Shown: piece after piece, positions 33,261 to 42,162 of the stretch | How positions within the stretch are numbered: the first letter of the stretch is position 1 | Layout of the letters: each line of letters opens with the position of its first letter | DNA from: Sphaerochaeta associata | GTDB taxonomy: Bacteria; Spirochaetota; Spirochaetia; Sphaerochaetales; Sphaerochaetaceae | Direction: 5' to 3' | DNA length: 64,000 bases | Assembly (NCBI RefSeq): GCF_022869165.1 | Contig: NZ_CP094929.1 | Coordinates: 1,612,001 to 1,676,000 of the forward strand | Translations under genes and position numbers: made by a program | The notes under the pieces: model-generated | Told to the model about the DNA's origin: nothing | Database searches by the model: none | Seen by the model: the letters and a program-made list of their open reading frames with translations, nothing else

Positions 33261-33865
33261 TGGCTTTGTTGCTCAAGGATGTGTTTCTGATACGCAAGCG
33301 CAACTTGATAATGCTTTTTGCGATTGCCATTTTTGTTGTTCTTGCAGGAGTGCAGGGTGGGTTGGTCAATACGGTAATGGCAACCATGATGCCGCTGCTG
33401 ATGGGTTTTACCACCCTGGCTTATGACCAAAATGACGGTTGGGAAGCCTATGCGTGCGCCCTTCCATTCTCCAGGATCCAAATTGTGAAGAGTAAGTATG
33501 TGCTGGCACTTATTTCCATCGTCGTCTCGATACTGCTGGTTTTGATCGTCGGTCTTGCAGCTTCGGTATTGGAACTGAAGACGATGTTGTCGAATGCCGT
33601 CACCCAATTCACCTTCGGCTCCTTGTTTGTTGCCATCAATTACCCCTTGATCTTGAAATTTGGTTTTGAGAAGAGCAGGCTGTACTATATTTTGGTCATG
33701 ATCGGCTTGATGTCCATTGGGTCGGCTCTTTCTACATTCCAGAAAGGTCCTTCTATGCCTGTCTCCCTGGCATTTGCTTTACCGGTTGCAGCGTTGGCGG
33801 GTTTGATTGCAAGCTATTTTCTCTCGTGTTCGATTATGAAAAACAAGGAATTTTCTGGTTCATGA
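33257..33865 (+). CDS. ABC-2 type transporter permease
   Basis: A 202 aa membrane protein with six hydrophobic segments, matching the ABC2_membrane_5-like permeases. MMPLLMGFTTLAYDQNDGWEAYACALPFSR is the conserved early loop of this group. ATG 33257 sits behind AGGAGGC in the end of the ATPase gene. It works with the ATPase upstream as an exporter. Confidence 0.85.
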   Translation: MMALLLKDVFLIRKRNLIMLFAIAIFVVLAGVQGGLVNTVMATMMPLLMGFTTLAYDQNDGWEAYACALPFSRIQIVKSKYVLALISIVVSILLVLIVGLAASVLELKTMLSNAVTQFTFGSLFVAINYPLILKFGFEKSRLYYILVMIGLMSIGSALSTFQKGPSMPVSLAFALPVAALAGLIASYFLSCSIMKNKEFSGS

Positions 33866-33936
33866 CGCCAAAACTCTAGCAAAAAGAGCATAAATCATGC
33901 TACTACAGCAGTAACCTGTCCTGTTGGGGGTGTTGT

Positions 33937-35736
33937 ATGTGCGGTATTGTGGGGTATGTCGGATCTGAGGAAGCTTCCTCCATTTTGCTGGAAGCACTTC
34001 GCAAGCTGGAGTATCGTGGCTATGATTCTGCTGGTATCGCCTTGGTCGATGAGCATAAAAGCCTGCAAATCCGCAAGATTAAGGGACGGCTTTCCAATTT
34101 GGAGCTCTTGGTTCAGCAAAAGCCGATTGCCGGTAAGTGCGGTATCGCACATACAAGGTGGGCGACTCATGGGGAGCCTTCCGACCTGAACAGCCATCCA
34201 CACACCGATGTATCACAGAGCATTGCCGTTGTACACAACGGGATCATTGAGAACCATGCCCAACTGAGGGCTTGGCTTGAAAAACACCAAGTTACGTTTG
34301 CTAGCCAGACCGACAGCGAGGTCATCGCTCATTTGATCGACTTCCACTACAACGGCGATTTGCTTCTTGCAGTGACCGAGACGGTAAAAAGGCTGGAAGG
34401 TTCATATGCCATCGCGGTTGCGTGCAGCCAACATCCCCAGCTGTTGGTTGTTGCAAGAAAGGATAGTCCCTTGGTGATAGGACGGGCGGAGAATTTCACA
34501 ATGCTTGCCAGTGATGTTCCTCCGCTTTTGAGTCACACCAGGGGGGTTCAATATCTAGAGGATTTGGAAGTAGCCACGCTCACTCAGCATGAAGTCCACA
34601 TCTATAATCTTGATGGGGATGAGATCGAGCGGGAGATTCAGACGATCGACTGGGATATGGAAGCTGCAGAGAAATGCGGTTTCGAACACTTCATGCTCAA
34701 GGAGATTTGCGAACAGCCCAAAGCACTACGCGATACCTTGCGGGCCAGATATAAGGATGGTTCATTGTCCTTTCCCGTCCAAATCGAAAATCTCTTGGAA
34801 AATTGCAAGCATCTTTTAATAACCGGGTGTGGAACCGCCTATCATGCTGCAATGGTTGCTTCCTATGTGATTGAACAGGTTGCCGGCCTGCCGGTGGAAG
34901 TGCTTGTAGCCAGTGAACTCAGATATAGGCCCCATATCCGCAAGGAAGGCGAAGTATGTCTGCTTATCAGCCAGAGCGGTGAAACCGCCGATACCATTGC
35001 ATCTCTTCGTTTGTTGAAGGAGCTGGGTATTCCGACGATCGCCCTGACGAATGTAGTGGGCTGTACGCTCAGCAGAGAAGCCGATTGGGTCCTGTATACC
35101 CAAGCCGGTCCGGAAATCGCTGTAGCCTCAACAAAGGCCTTTACAACACAGCTCTTGAGTCTCTTCACCATAGCTTCTTTGATTGCCAAACAGGAACGAT
35201 CGGGGCTTTTGGAGGCTCTCGATCAACTGCCTGGCAAGACACAGTTGCTCATCGACAGGCAGGAAGATATACAGCGGTTTGCAGCCAGCCAGTTCAACAA
35301 AACAAAAGTATTCTTCATGGGACGGCTGGTTGATTTTGCCATAAGTCTTGAGAGCGCCCTCAAGCTCAAGGAGATCAGCTATACACACAGCGAGGCATTT
35401 GCCGCCGGCGAACTCAAGCATGGACCTATCGCCTTGGTTGATACTTCTACGCTGGTTGTTGCACTATGCACCCAACCATCCTTGTATGCAAAGATGGATT
35501 CCAACATCAAGGAAGTAAAAGCAAGAGGCGCTACAGCGTTGGTAATTACCTTTGAGGATGTCCATACCTTCGATGATACCGCGGATGCCATTTTCAGGCT
35601 GCCTCAGACGCATCCATTGTTCAGTCCTGTTCTCAGTGTCATTGTAAGCCAGCTCTATGCATACTACTGTTCAGTCCTTAAGGGAAACGATCCGGACAAG
35701 CCAAGAAACCTGGCCAAGTCGGTTACTGTCGAGTAA
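33937..35736 (+). CDS. glmS: Glutamine-fructose-6-phosphate aminotransferase
   Basis: GlmS (599 aa) makes glucosamine-6-phosphate, the entry to peptidoglycan and lipid-A sugars. The N-terminal glutaminase begins with the nucleophile Cys2 (MCGIVGYVG), with YRGYDSAGIA and THTRW-like AHTRWATHG. Two SIS domains follow (TGCGTAYHAAMV, SQSGETADTI). The C-terminus ends AKSVTVE, the conserved LAKSVTVE tail. A G-rich ribosome site (GGGGG) precedes the ATG. The 71-base leader shows no glmS ribozyme elements. Confidence 0.97.
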   Translation: MCGIVGYVGSEEASSILLEALRKLEYRGYDSAGIALVDEHKSLQIRKIKGRLSNLELLVQQKPIAGKCGIAHTRWATHGEPSDLNSHPHTDVSQSIAVVHNGIIENHAQLRAWLEKHQVTFASQTDSEVIAHLIDFHYNGDLLLAVTETVKRLEGSYAIAVACSQHPQLLVVARKDSPLVIGRAENFTMLASDVPPLLSHTRGVQYLEDLEVATLTQHEVHIYNLDGDEIEREIQTIDWDMEAAEKCGFEHFMLKEICEQPKALRDTLRARYKDGSLSFPVQIENLLENCKHLLITGCGTAYHAAMVASYVIEQVAGLPVEVLVASELRYRPHIRKEGEVCLLISQSGETADTIASLRLLKELGIPTIALTNVVGCTLSREADWVLYTQAGPEIAVASTKAFTTQLLSLFTIASLIAKQERSGLLEALDQLPGKTQLLIDRQEDIQRFAASQFNKTKVFFMGRLVDFAISLESALKLKEISYTHSEAFAAGELKHGPIALVDTSTLVVALCTQPSLYAKMDSNIKEVKARGATALVITFEDVHTFDDTADAIFRLPQTHPLFSPVLSVIVSQLYAYYCSVLKGNDPDKPRNLAKSVTVE

Positions 35737-35748
35737 TACCGGATGAAT

Positions 35749-35778
35749 CCAAACAGATTCTGTTTGGTAGGGTTTCTA
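35749..35778 (+). terminator. Probable terminator after glmS
   Basis: A perfect 8-base stem CCAAACAG (35749-35756), loop ATT, CTGTTTGG (35760-35767), followed by TAGGGTTTCT. The T tract is weak, so termination may be incomplete. Confidence 0.6.
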
Positions 35779-35852
35779 GTTAACAGAATATATATTATTT
35801 ACATTTTATACAAAATCACTACTGTAGGAGAGTAGGTACACTATTGAGGTTA

Positions 35853-36554
35853 TTATATAAGCTGAATCGATGCGACAGATTCAAGGCGTGTCCAATATTT
35901 ATTGGAAAAATCACCTTCTGAGATATTGATGGCAGCATAGACATGAATATATAAAGAGCCTACAGCAGTACTCGATACTACATAGTCTGGGAAATCTGCT
36001 ACTTCACTCGGTACGGTAATAAAAGATTCTCCATTAAACCTGGTTAACTCTAGGCTTGGATTTGTATAGGAGCCGGAAATCACAGTGAATTGCAATGTAT
36101 TATTTGAAGTGAGAGATACAGAAAATTGGATGTCAGGATTCAAAGGATTTGTTGCAGTAGAAAAGAAATATGGTGCATTGAATTCATTACTGTTTGAATC
36201 CGACAATTTGTATAACGTGTATTCTTTGTTATTTGATGTGGTATTTAAAATTACAGATCCGGAAGAAATCATTCTGCCATCAACAATATTCCTTCTGAAT
36301 TCTGAATTGAATTTTGTTGAGAGTATAGTAGGATTTGCCGGTTCATCAGTGACAATGTATGCAAGCAAGAGAGAGGGCCCTGTGGATTGCTTGATCCAGC
36401 TGAGTATATTATCAGGATTTGTAAATGTGAATGTAGTAGTAATAGAATCGAATGAGTAATCGATTGAGAATACAGTCATTATCCCACACCCCACCAGCAT
36501 CAACACAAGAAAAAAGACAGACACCATACGAAGAATGTGATTTCTCATCTTCAT
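35853..36554 (-). CDS. Putative lipoprotein, AT-rich orphan
   Basis: A 233 aa exported protein with lipobox LMLVGC at about residue 23. The mature part is rich in Ser, Thr, Asn and beta-forming residues (SFDSITTTFTFTNPDN, SVILNTTSNNKEYTLYKLSDS), with no recognised motif; it looks like an Ig-like or adhesin-type surface domain. Codon use is markedly more AT-rich than in neighbouring genes, and the gene is alone between glmS and the TPR gene. It may be a lineage-specific acquisition. The start follows AGGAG at nine bases. Confidence 0.6.
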   Translation of the reverse strand: MKMRNHILRMVSVFFLVLMLVGCGIMTVFSIDYSFDSITTTFTFTNPDNILSWIKQSTGPSLLLAYIVTDEPANPTILSTKFNSEFRRNIVDGRMISSGSVILNTTSNNKEYTLYKLSDSNSNEFNAPYFFSTATNPLNPDIQFSVSLTSNNTLQFTVISGSYTNPSLELTRFNGESFITVPSEVADFPDYVVSSTAVGSLYIHVYAAINISEGDFSNKYWTRLESVASIQLI

Positions 36555-36607
36555 GGCATCTGTCTCCTCTCTTCACGGTGGGTTCTAAACTACCCTACCC
36601 CGTTTAC

Positions 36608-37300
36608 CTACAAAAGTGCAAGTCTATTGGTTGCAATCTTGGCAAACTCAGAAGTTGGGAATTGGTCGGCGAGCTGTTGGAGCGTTGCTTTCGCGAGCTC
36701 GGTATTACCGCTCTTCTCCTGCAGGCGAGCCTGACCGAACAAAGCCTTTGGAGCCTCTGCGGCAGACAAGCCAAACTCATCAATGACCTTTGTATAGTAC
36801 TCGAGAGCCAAGGAATCATTACCAAGTTCCTCAGCACTTACTGCAGCGTTGGTCAGAGCCAGTGATGCAAGGTAGTTCTTTCCTGCATTCGAGTACGTCA
36901 AGACAAAGCTGTCAAGCGATTTCTGGTACTCCACTTTCTCAAAAGCCACCATACCCAACAGGTATTGAGCCTTAAGGCTGGGATACTTTTTGCCTTTCAC
37001 GGAAAGGTCATTCAAGCCGGCAACGAGTTCATCGTACTTTGCCTGATAGCCCTCATCCTCCGAGCCCATGACCTGAAGATCAGAATAAGCAGTCTCCAAA
37101 AGGTCAATAGTATTGAACTGCGCCTGCAGATTCTTGTTATTGACCGAGGTGACGATGCCAAGTGTAATCAGACCGATAACTACGACTGCCAAGACAATGA
37201 TGGCTACCTTCTTGTTACGGGCCAAAAAGCTATTCAATGATCCTTCGATTCTTTCAGTCAAGGTAAGTTCAGCTGAATCCTTCTTATTCTTACTCATCAT
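36608..37300 (-). CDS. Membrane-anchored tetratricopeptide protein (YfgM-like)
   Basis: A 230 aa protein. The N-terminus is cytoplasmic and charged, and a membrane helix lies at about 30-52 (KVAIIVLAVVVIGLITLGIV). The C-terminal part has TPR-like helices (AQYLLGMVAFEKVEYQKSLDSFV, AEAPKALFGQARLQEKSGNTELAKATLQQL). The layout matches YfgM, which links the Sec translocon with periplasmic chaperones, but helix order alone does not prove the function. GGAG precedes two adjacent ATG codons (37300 and 37297); either may be used. It lies after the rpsA terminator. Confidence 0.7.
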   Translation of the reverse strand: MMSKNKKDSAELTLTERIEGSLNSFLARNKKVAIIVLAVVVIGLITLGIVTSVNNKNLQAQFNTIDLLETAYSDLQVMGSEDEGYQAKYDELVAGLNDLSVKGKKYPSLKAQYLLGMVAFEKVEYQKSLDSFVLTYSNAGKNYLASLALTNAAVSAEELGNDSLALEYYTKVIDEFGLSAAEAPKALFGQARLQEKSGNTELAKATLQQLADQFPTSEFAKIATNRLALL

Positions 37301-37321
37301 ACATCTCCGTTATCAAGGGTA

Positions 37322-37349
37322 TAAAACACAGGCGGCTGTGTGCCGCCTG
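37322..37349 (-). terminator. Terminator after rpsA
   Basis: The minus strand shows CAGGCGGC, loop ACACA, GCCGCCTG, then TGTTTTAT. The 8-base GC-rich stem occupies 37329-37349. It separates rpsA from the TPR gene. Confidence 0.85.
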
Positions 37350-37367
37350 GTATGGTGGAACACAACC

Positions 37368-39083
37368 TTAGTTGTCTTCCCTATCCTCATCCTTGTAACG
37401 CATCATGTCTGCAAGGGAGAAGGTATCACTGTCATCATCCTCATGGATGTATTTTGCAATCTCGGACTGCTGGGAACGCTTGACCATCTCCTTGATGGAG
37501 AGTGAAAGCTTCTGGGTAGTCGGGTTGCATTCAACAACCATGGCAGTGATGGGATCACCAACGTTGAACTTCTTGAGGGCCTCATCGGTATACTCTTCAT
37601 CGGGTCCGACCAAGTTGTACTTGCTGATCAGTCCTTCAATGTCACCCATGACCTTCACGAATACGCCAAAGTCAGTCACATTGGTGATGACACCGCTGAT
37701 GGTGCTGAACTTCGGATAGTCGTGACGAAGAGTCTGCCAGGGATTGCCCTCGAGCTGCTTCACGCCAAGGCGGATTCTGCGGTTGTCCGGTTCGACACGG
37801 ATTACCACAACGTCGATCACATCACCTTCGGCGCAGAAGGAAGCCATGTTCTTGACTTTCTTGGTCCAGGAAATGTCATCAATGTGCAAAAAGCCGTCGA
37901 TACCTTCCTCGAGATTTACAAAGGCACCACTGTTGGTGATCTTCACAACCGGCTTGGAAAGTGTCATGCCGACAGGATAGCGCTCCACAATGGTATCCCA
38001 GGGGTTTTCCTCAAGCTGCTTGAGACCCAAGGAAACACGCTTCTTGTCCAAGTCATACCCAAGAACCTTTGCCTCGACGACATCGCCGACATCCAGGACG
38101 TCCTTGGGGTTGTTGACCCGCTTGGTCCAGGAGAGCTCGGAAATGTGGGCAAGGCCCTCGATGCCGGGCTCGATCTCGATGAATGCACCAAAGGTGGTAA
38201 TCTTGGTTACCGGTGCCTTGATGGTATCACCGACGTTGTACTTCTGCTCGAAGGTCGTCCAGGGGTCTTCCTGCATGTGCTTGAGCGACAGGTTGATCTT
38301 CTGCGTCTCGGGATCGATGTTGATGAGTCTGAGCTGTACAACCTGACCCTTCTTGACAAAATCCTTAGGACGGGTGACATGGCCCCAGCTCATGTCATTG
38401 ATATGCAACAGTCCATCAAAACCACCAAGGTCAATGAATGCCCCGAAGGAGGTAAAGGACTTAACCACACCTTCGACGACGTCACCGATCTGTACGGTCG
38501 AGAAGAACTTCTCTTTATTTTCTTTGATTTTCTGGTCAAGATACTCACGTCTGTTCACCACGCTCTTGAGCTTGGTGCCGCCATGGAACTTGTCGATGAT
38601 GAAGTAATCAGTTACTCCGATCAATGTTTCCGGTTCCTCGACTCTCACAACGTCAGCCTTGGAGAGGGGGCAGAACCCCTTGTACTCGCCTCCGAGATCG
38701 ACCTCGAAGCCACCCTTGATTACTTTCTCAAATTTGCCCAAAACGGGAGATCTGCTTTCAGCAGCAGCCTTCAGTTCATCGGTGCGTTCCTTGAAATCGG
38801 CGCGCTTCTTGGAAACGACGATCTGACCGCCCTTTCCTTCCTTATTGATGATGACGACTTTTACTTCCTCACCAACTTCGGGAATAGATGCGAACTCATC
38901 ACGAGAGATGCGACCCTCGCTCTTGTAACCGACATCCACGAATACATACTCGTTGTTTACCTGGACAACAGTACCGGCCACGAGCTGACCGTCTTCGATT
39001 CCATCAAGAGATTTAAGATACTCCTCCTGCAGCATATCCTGCATTTTGGTCTTCTTTTCATCCATTTCTTGTTCTTCAGCCAC
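37368..39083 (-). CDS. rpsA: Ribosomal protein S1
   Basis: S1 (571 aa) binds mRNA on the 30S subunit and unfolds structured leaders. Six S1 repeats can be seen; the last four carry the typical F/Y-G-A-F core (GAFIDLGGFDGLLHINDMSWGH, GAFIEIEPGIEGLAHISELSW, GAFVNLEEGIDGFLHIDDISW, GVFVKVMGDIEGLISKYNLV). The start is GTG 39083, seven bases after AGGAG. It follows cmk, the usual gene order. The first two repeats are less conserved. Confidence 0.96.
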   Translation of the reverse strand: MAEEQEMDEKKTKMQDMLQEEYLKSLDGIEDGQLVAGTVVQVNNEYVFVDVGYKSEGRISRDEFASIPEVGEEVKVVIINKEGKGGQIVVSKKRADFKERTDELKAAAESRSPVLGKFEKVIKGGFEVDLGGEYKGFCPLSKADVVRVEEPETLIGVTDYFIIDKFHGGTKLKSVVNRREYLDQKIKENKEKFFSTVQIGDVVEGVVKSFTSFGAFIDLGGFDGLLHINDMSWGHVTRPKDFVKKGQVVQLRLINIDPETQKINLSLKHMQEDPWTTFEQKYNVGDTIKAPVTKITTFGAFIEIEPGIEGLAHISELSWTKRVNNPKDVLDVGDVVEAKVLGYDLDKKRVSLGLKQLEENPWDTIVERYPVGMTLSKPVVKITNSGAFVNLEEGIDGFLHIDDISWTKKVKNMASFCAEGDVIDVVVIRVEPDNRRIRLGVKQLEGNPWQTLRHDYPKFSTISGVITNVTDFGVFVKVMGDIEGLISKYNLVGPDEEYTDEALKKFNVGDPITAMVVECNPTTQKLSLSIKEMVKRSQQSEIAKYIHEDDDSDTFSLADMMRYKDEDREDN

Positions 39084-39113
39084 TTGATTTCTCCTGATCC
39101 TAAATTTACCTAT

Positions 39114-39758
39114 TTACTTCGCCTTAAGCGTAAAAATAGCAGATAACACTTTCTCACAAACTTGCACCATAGTCAAGTACGAGGTATCGATGTACAGCGC
39201 TCCATCGGCCACTTGCAAAGCCCCTACAGGCTTTGTTCTATCGATGTGGTCTCGCTCCTTGATCTCTTTGAGCACCGTCTCATAGGAAGGGCCGTCTGGA
39301 TGCTGTTTGAACCTGCGTTCTGCCCGGACTTCAGCCTTGGCATCAAAGTAGCACTTCAGCTCGGCATCGGGGAACACAACCGTAGTAATATCCCTGCCTT
39401 CGACGACCACATCCAAGTCTTTGGAAATTCTTCTGAGTTGCTCGTTCACATGCTCGCGCAGTGGAGGATACGCGGAGATTTTCGCAACATACCGGTCAAC
39501 CTCATTGGTATGGAGCTTGTCCTCCACATCCTCTCCTCCCACACAGATACGCCCATCCCCCACAGTAAGGACATGCTGTTTCGCAGTCTCAAGGACGGAA
39601 GGAAAATCCATCGGATCTTTGCCCAGTTGAATATGCAGGTAGGTATAGGCACGGTAAAACGAGCCGGAATTCAAATAATAAAAATCACAGGACCGAGCAA
39701 TCATTTTTGCAATGGTGCTCTTGCCCACCCCCGCTGGTCCATCGATTGCAACTACCAT
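39114..39758 (-). CDS. cmk: Cytidylate kinase
   Basis: A 214 aa kinase phosphorylating CMP and dCMP. P-loop IDGPAGVGKST at residues 5-15, NSGSFYRA (substrate loop), GRDITTVVFPDAELKCYFDA (conserved GRDIGT-like segment) and RAERRFKQ are visible. It overlaps the upstream pseudouridine synthase gene by 7 bases and lies upstream of rpsA, so the two are probably co-transcribed. Confidence 0.95.
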   Translation of the reverse strand: MVVAIDGPAGVGKSTIAKMIARSCDFYYLNSGSFYRAYTYLHIQLGKDPMDFPSVLETAKQHVLTVGDGRICVGGEDVEDKLHTNEVDRYVAKISAYPPLREHVNEQLRRISKDLDVVVEGRDITTVVFPDAELKCYFDAKAEVRAERRFKQHPDGPSYETVLKEIKERDHIDRTKPVGALQVADGALYIDTSYLTMVQVCEKVLSAIFTLKAK

Positions 39759-40504
39759 GAGACTTTCCTCTTCTTTACAGGTTCTGTCTCCCCTTTGAGC
39801 ATGGCCTCGATTTCAGAGGGGAATACTGCACGATACTGACCCGGCTGCATGTCGCCAAGTTCGATGCAGCCGATTCTCATGCGCACAAGCTGTTTGACAT
39901 CGTAGCCGTAGTAGCTGAAAATCTTACGGATTTCACGATTCTTGCCTTCAGTAAGAATGATCTTCACCCACTTCTTGGAAAGAATTTCAAATCGCTTGAT
40001 GCGGTACGGCTGGGGAATATCGATATAGATTCCCTTCAAAGCTTCTTCCAGGTCTTCCCTTCTCACCTCGGTAGAACAACTTACCAGGTACTCCTTCTCG
40101 ATTTCCCGGGACGGGTGCATCACCTTCTGGGCGACATCTCCGTCGTTGGTGAAGAGAATCAGGCCGCTGGACTCCTTGTCCAGCCTTCCGATATGGAAAA
40201 GCAGGTTCTTGTCGGCGATGTCGATGAGGTCGCGGGCATACAGCTTCTCGTTGGGGTCGTAGTTTGTGCAGACATATCCGCGCGGTTTGTAGAGGGCGTA
40301 GTAATACGTCCTGTCGGCGGGTTCGACCAGCTGGTCATCGACCATGACTACATCTTCCTCATTGACCTTGGTACCAAGCTCGGTCACCCGCTTGGTATTG
40401 ATCGTAACTCTGCCTGCGGTAATCAAGGTTTCGCAAAACCTTCTTGAACCACAACCGCTCTTGGCCATATAGGCCTGTAGACGAATCGGATATTCCAATT
40501 TCAT
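39752..40504 (-). CDS. rluB: RsuA/RluB family 23S rRNA pseudouridine synthase
   Basis: A 250 aa enzyme. An S4 RNA-binding domain (about 8-60, RLQAYMAKSGCGSRRFCETLI) precedes the catalytic domain, which has the essential Asp in HIGRLDKESSGLILFTNDGD and EGKNREIRKIFSYYG. The target base is not determinable here; RluB (Psi2605) or RluE/RsuA-type activity is likely. Its ATG overlaps the scpB stop by 4 bases, as in the common scpA-scpB-rluB order. Confidence 0.92.
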   Translation of the reverse strand: MKLEYPIRLQAYMAKSGCGSRRFCETLITAGRVTINTKRVTELGTKVNEEDVVMVDDQLVEPADRTYYYALYKPRGYVCTNYDPNEKLYARDLIDIADKNLLFHIGRLDKESSGLILFTNDGDVAQKVMHPSREIEKEYLVSCSTEVRREDLEEALKGIYIDIPQPYRIKRFEILSKKWVKIILTEGKNREIRKIFSYYGYDVKQLVRMRIGCIELGDMQPGQYRAVFPSEIEAMLKGETEPVKKRKVSW

Positions 40505-41109
40505 TCTGTTTCAATCTCCTGTGTCGTCTCCGTTTCAAACCGCAAACGGTCAATATCCGAAAGCTTGGGTAGAGCGCTTATGCTGCTCAGGTTGAATTCG
40601 AAGAGGAACTTTCTTGACGTTCCATACAGACAAGGATGACCGGGAACGTCCTTTCGGCCAACCACTTTGATATACTCACGCTCTCTCAGCAACCTGATGA
40701 TGGTGTCACTGGCCACCCCACGGATATTGTCTATTTCCCTGCGGGTAATCGGCTGACTGTAGGCAACAATGGAGAGAGTTTCCAAGGCTGCACGCGAAAG
40801 ACGCCTGTCGACACGCTTGCCGTAACAAGAGCGCAACTTATCGTGTAAATCGGAGGATGGAAGGAAATGATACGAACCTTGGCTCTCAACAAGATCAAGC
40901 CCATGGAGAAAGAGTGCATAATGCTCCTTGATTTGTGCAAGAGCAGCCTTGGCTGTCTCCTCACTGAAGGATGTCATTTTCATCAATTTTTCCAAGCTCA
41001 CCGGTTCATTCTCCAAAAAGAGAATGATTTCCACCAAACGGGCCTCTGTACTCAAGAGGGGGCCTTGACCCAGCAAATCATTGCCGGTTTGCCTCTTCTT
41101 ATCCACCAC
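40501..41109 (-). CDS. scpB: Segregation and condensation protein B
   Basis: ScpB (about 202 aa) joins Smc and ScpA in chromosome condensation. Two winged-helix domains are visible, with RRLSRAALETLSIVAYSQPITRREIDNIRGV the most conserved block and VGRKDVPGHPCLYGTSRKFLFEF. GGAG (41118-41115) is followed by TTG, GTG and GTG in frame at 41112, 41109 and 41106; 41109 gives five-base spacing. It lies 8 bases from scpA. Confidence 0.94.
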   Translation of the reverse strand: MVDKKRQTGNDLLGQGPLLSTEARLVEIILFLENEPVSLEKLMKMTSFSEETAKAALAQIKEHYALFLHGLDLVESQGSYHFLPSSDLHDKLRSCYGKRVDRRLSRAALETLSIVAYSQPITRREIDNIRGVASDTIIRLLREREYIKVVGRKDVPGHPCLYGTSRKFLFEFNLSSISALPKLSDIDRLRFETETTQEIETE

Positions 41110-41117
41110 CAACGCTC

Positions 41118-42086
41118 CTATTCATCATCGTCAAGGAAGATTTGCTCCTCCTCACTTTCATCATCATACAGAAAAACCCGACCGGCGTCAGTAGTTGTAC
41201 AATCAGATTCTGCATCTTGCTCGGAATCTTCTGTAAAAAATTCCAGTTCTTCATCGTCTGTTATCGCAGCAGCGGGAAGTTCCTCAAAATCCAAGTCGGA
41301 ATCCTCGTCATAAAACTGGTCGAAATCAATCGCAAAGGCCTCATCACGACGACGAATCATGATGGGTCCGAAAGGTTGGGTCTGCACCAAGGTGATCATG
41401 CGAAGCTTGCATGCATCAAGAATGGCCATGAAGGAGCAGATGATGTGCAACGGTGTATCCAGGTGGATGATGATATCCTCGATGCTGATATACTCCTTGG
41501 TCTCAAACAACTCCTGCATCAAGGCAATCTTCTCATTGACGGTAACCGATTCATATACATTGAACACCTTGTTCGGTGTAATAGTGGTCATCAATCGTGA
41601 AAATGTTGCGAGCAAATCCTGCAGCGATACCTCGGCAAACAACTCCTCGTCACCGAAAGGCAACCTGAATTGAGAGCTTTTGCGACTGATGAACAGTTCC
41701 CCCGAACCAGAGGTATTGGTCAACAAGTCGGTGTATTTTCGGAATTTCTGATACTCCAGCAAGCGCTCGACCAATTCCTGTCTGGGGTCCTGGTACTCTT
41801 CGTCGAACTCCAAATCCACAGGCAGCAACATTCGACTTTTAATGTACAGGAGATCGGCAGCCATTTTATAAAACTGAGTAAGATCGCCCAGTTCCATGAA
41901 CGCTTCCTGTTTCAAGAAGGCAAGGAACTGGTCGGTTATGGCACTGATGGGAATGTCATAAATATTGATTTCACTCTTTTGAATCAAAAAGAGCAGAAGG
42001 TCCAAAGGACCATCAAAGATGGGGGTATGAAATGTCTTCCCACCCCCGGTATTCTCTTTTTGATTATCTTGATTCAACACTGCCAT
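41118..42086 (-). CDS. scpA: Segregation and condensation protein A with acidic tail
   Basis: ScpA (322 aa) is the kleisin that bridges Smc heads. The N-terminal signature is FDGPLDLLLFLIQKSEINIYDIPI. The family is usually near 250 aa; here the last 60 residues form an acidic extension (DEDSDLDFEELPAAAITDDEEL...SEEEQIFLDDDE). The promoter TTGTCA (42128-42123), 17 bases, TATACT (42105-42100) starts transcription about seven bases before ATG 42086, leaving only AAGGGTG as leader. The in-frame GTG just before the ATG is an alternative start. Confidence 0.92.
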   Translation of the reverse strand: MAVLNQDNQKENTGGGKTFHTPIFDGPLDLLLFLIQKSEINIYDIPISAITDQFLAFLKQEAFMELGDLTQFYKMAADLLYIKSRMLLPVDLEFDEEYQDPRQELVERLLEYQKFRKYTDLLTNTSGSGELFISRKSSQFRLPFGDEELFAEVSLQDLLATFSRLMTTITPNKVFNVYESVTVNEKIALMQELFETKEYISIEDIIIHLDTPLHIICSFMAILDACKLRMITLVQTQPFGPIMIRRRDEAFAIDFDQFYDEDSDLDFEELPAAAITDDEELEFFTEDSEQDAESDCTTTDAGRVFLYDDESEEEQIFLDDDE

Positions 42087-42099
42087 CACCCTTGCAATG

Positions 42100-42128
42100 A
42101 GTATACCCAAGCAGGGGCTCCATGACAA
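42100..42128 (-). promoter_or_regulatory. Promoter of scpA
   Basis: On the minus strand TTGTCA (42128-42123), 17 bases and TATACT (42105-42100). The start point near 42093 leaves a leader of about seven bases. It lies just after the recA terminator hairpin. Confidence 0.7.
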
Positions 42129-42130
42129 GG

Positions 42131-42151
42131 AAGCGCTCAATAAGAGCGCTT
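42131..42151 (-). terminator. Hairpin after recA
   Basis: Perfect arms AAGCGCTC (42131-42138) and GAGCGCTT (42144-42151) with a five-base loop, 11 bases past the recA stop. It has no T tract, so it may end transcription inefficiently or protect the recA mRNA end. Confidence 0.6.
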
Positions 42152-42162
42152 GTGCGGGTCAC

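Noticed and set aside
33866-33936. glmS ribozyme in the glmS leader
   Set aside because: Only about 70 bases are available, with no matching conserved core or double pseudoknot elements.
37722-39146. Long open frame opposite rpsA
   Set aside because: It is a shadow of the S1 gene on the other strand, with no family features or ribosome site.
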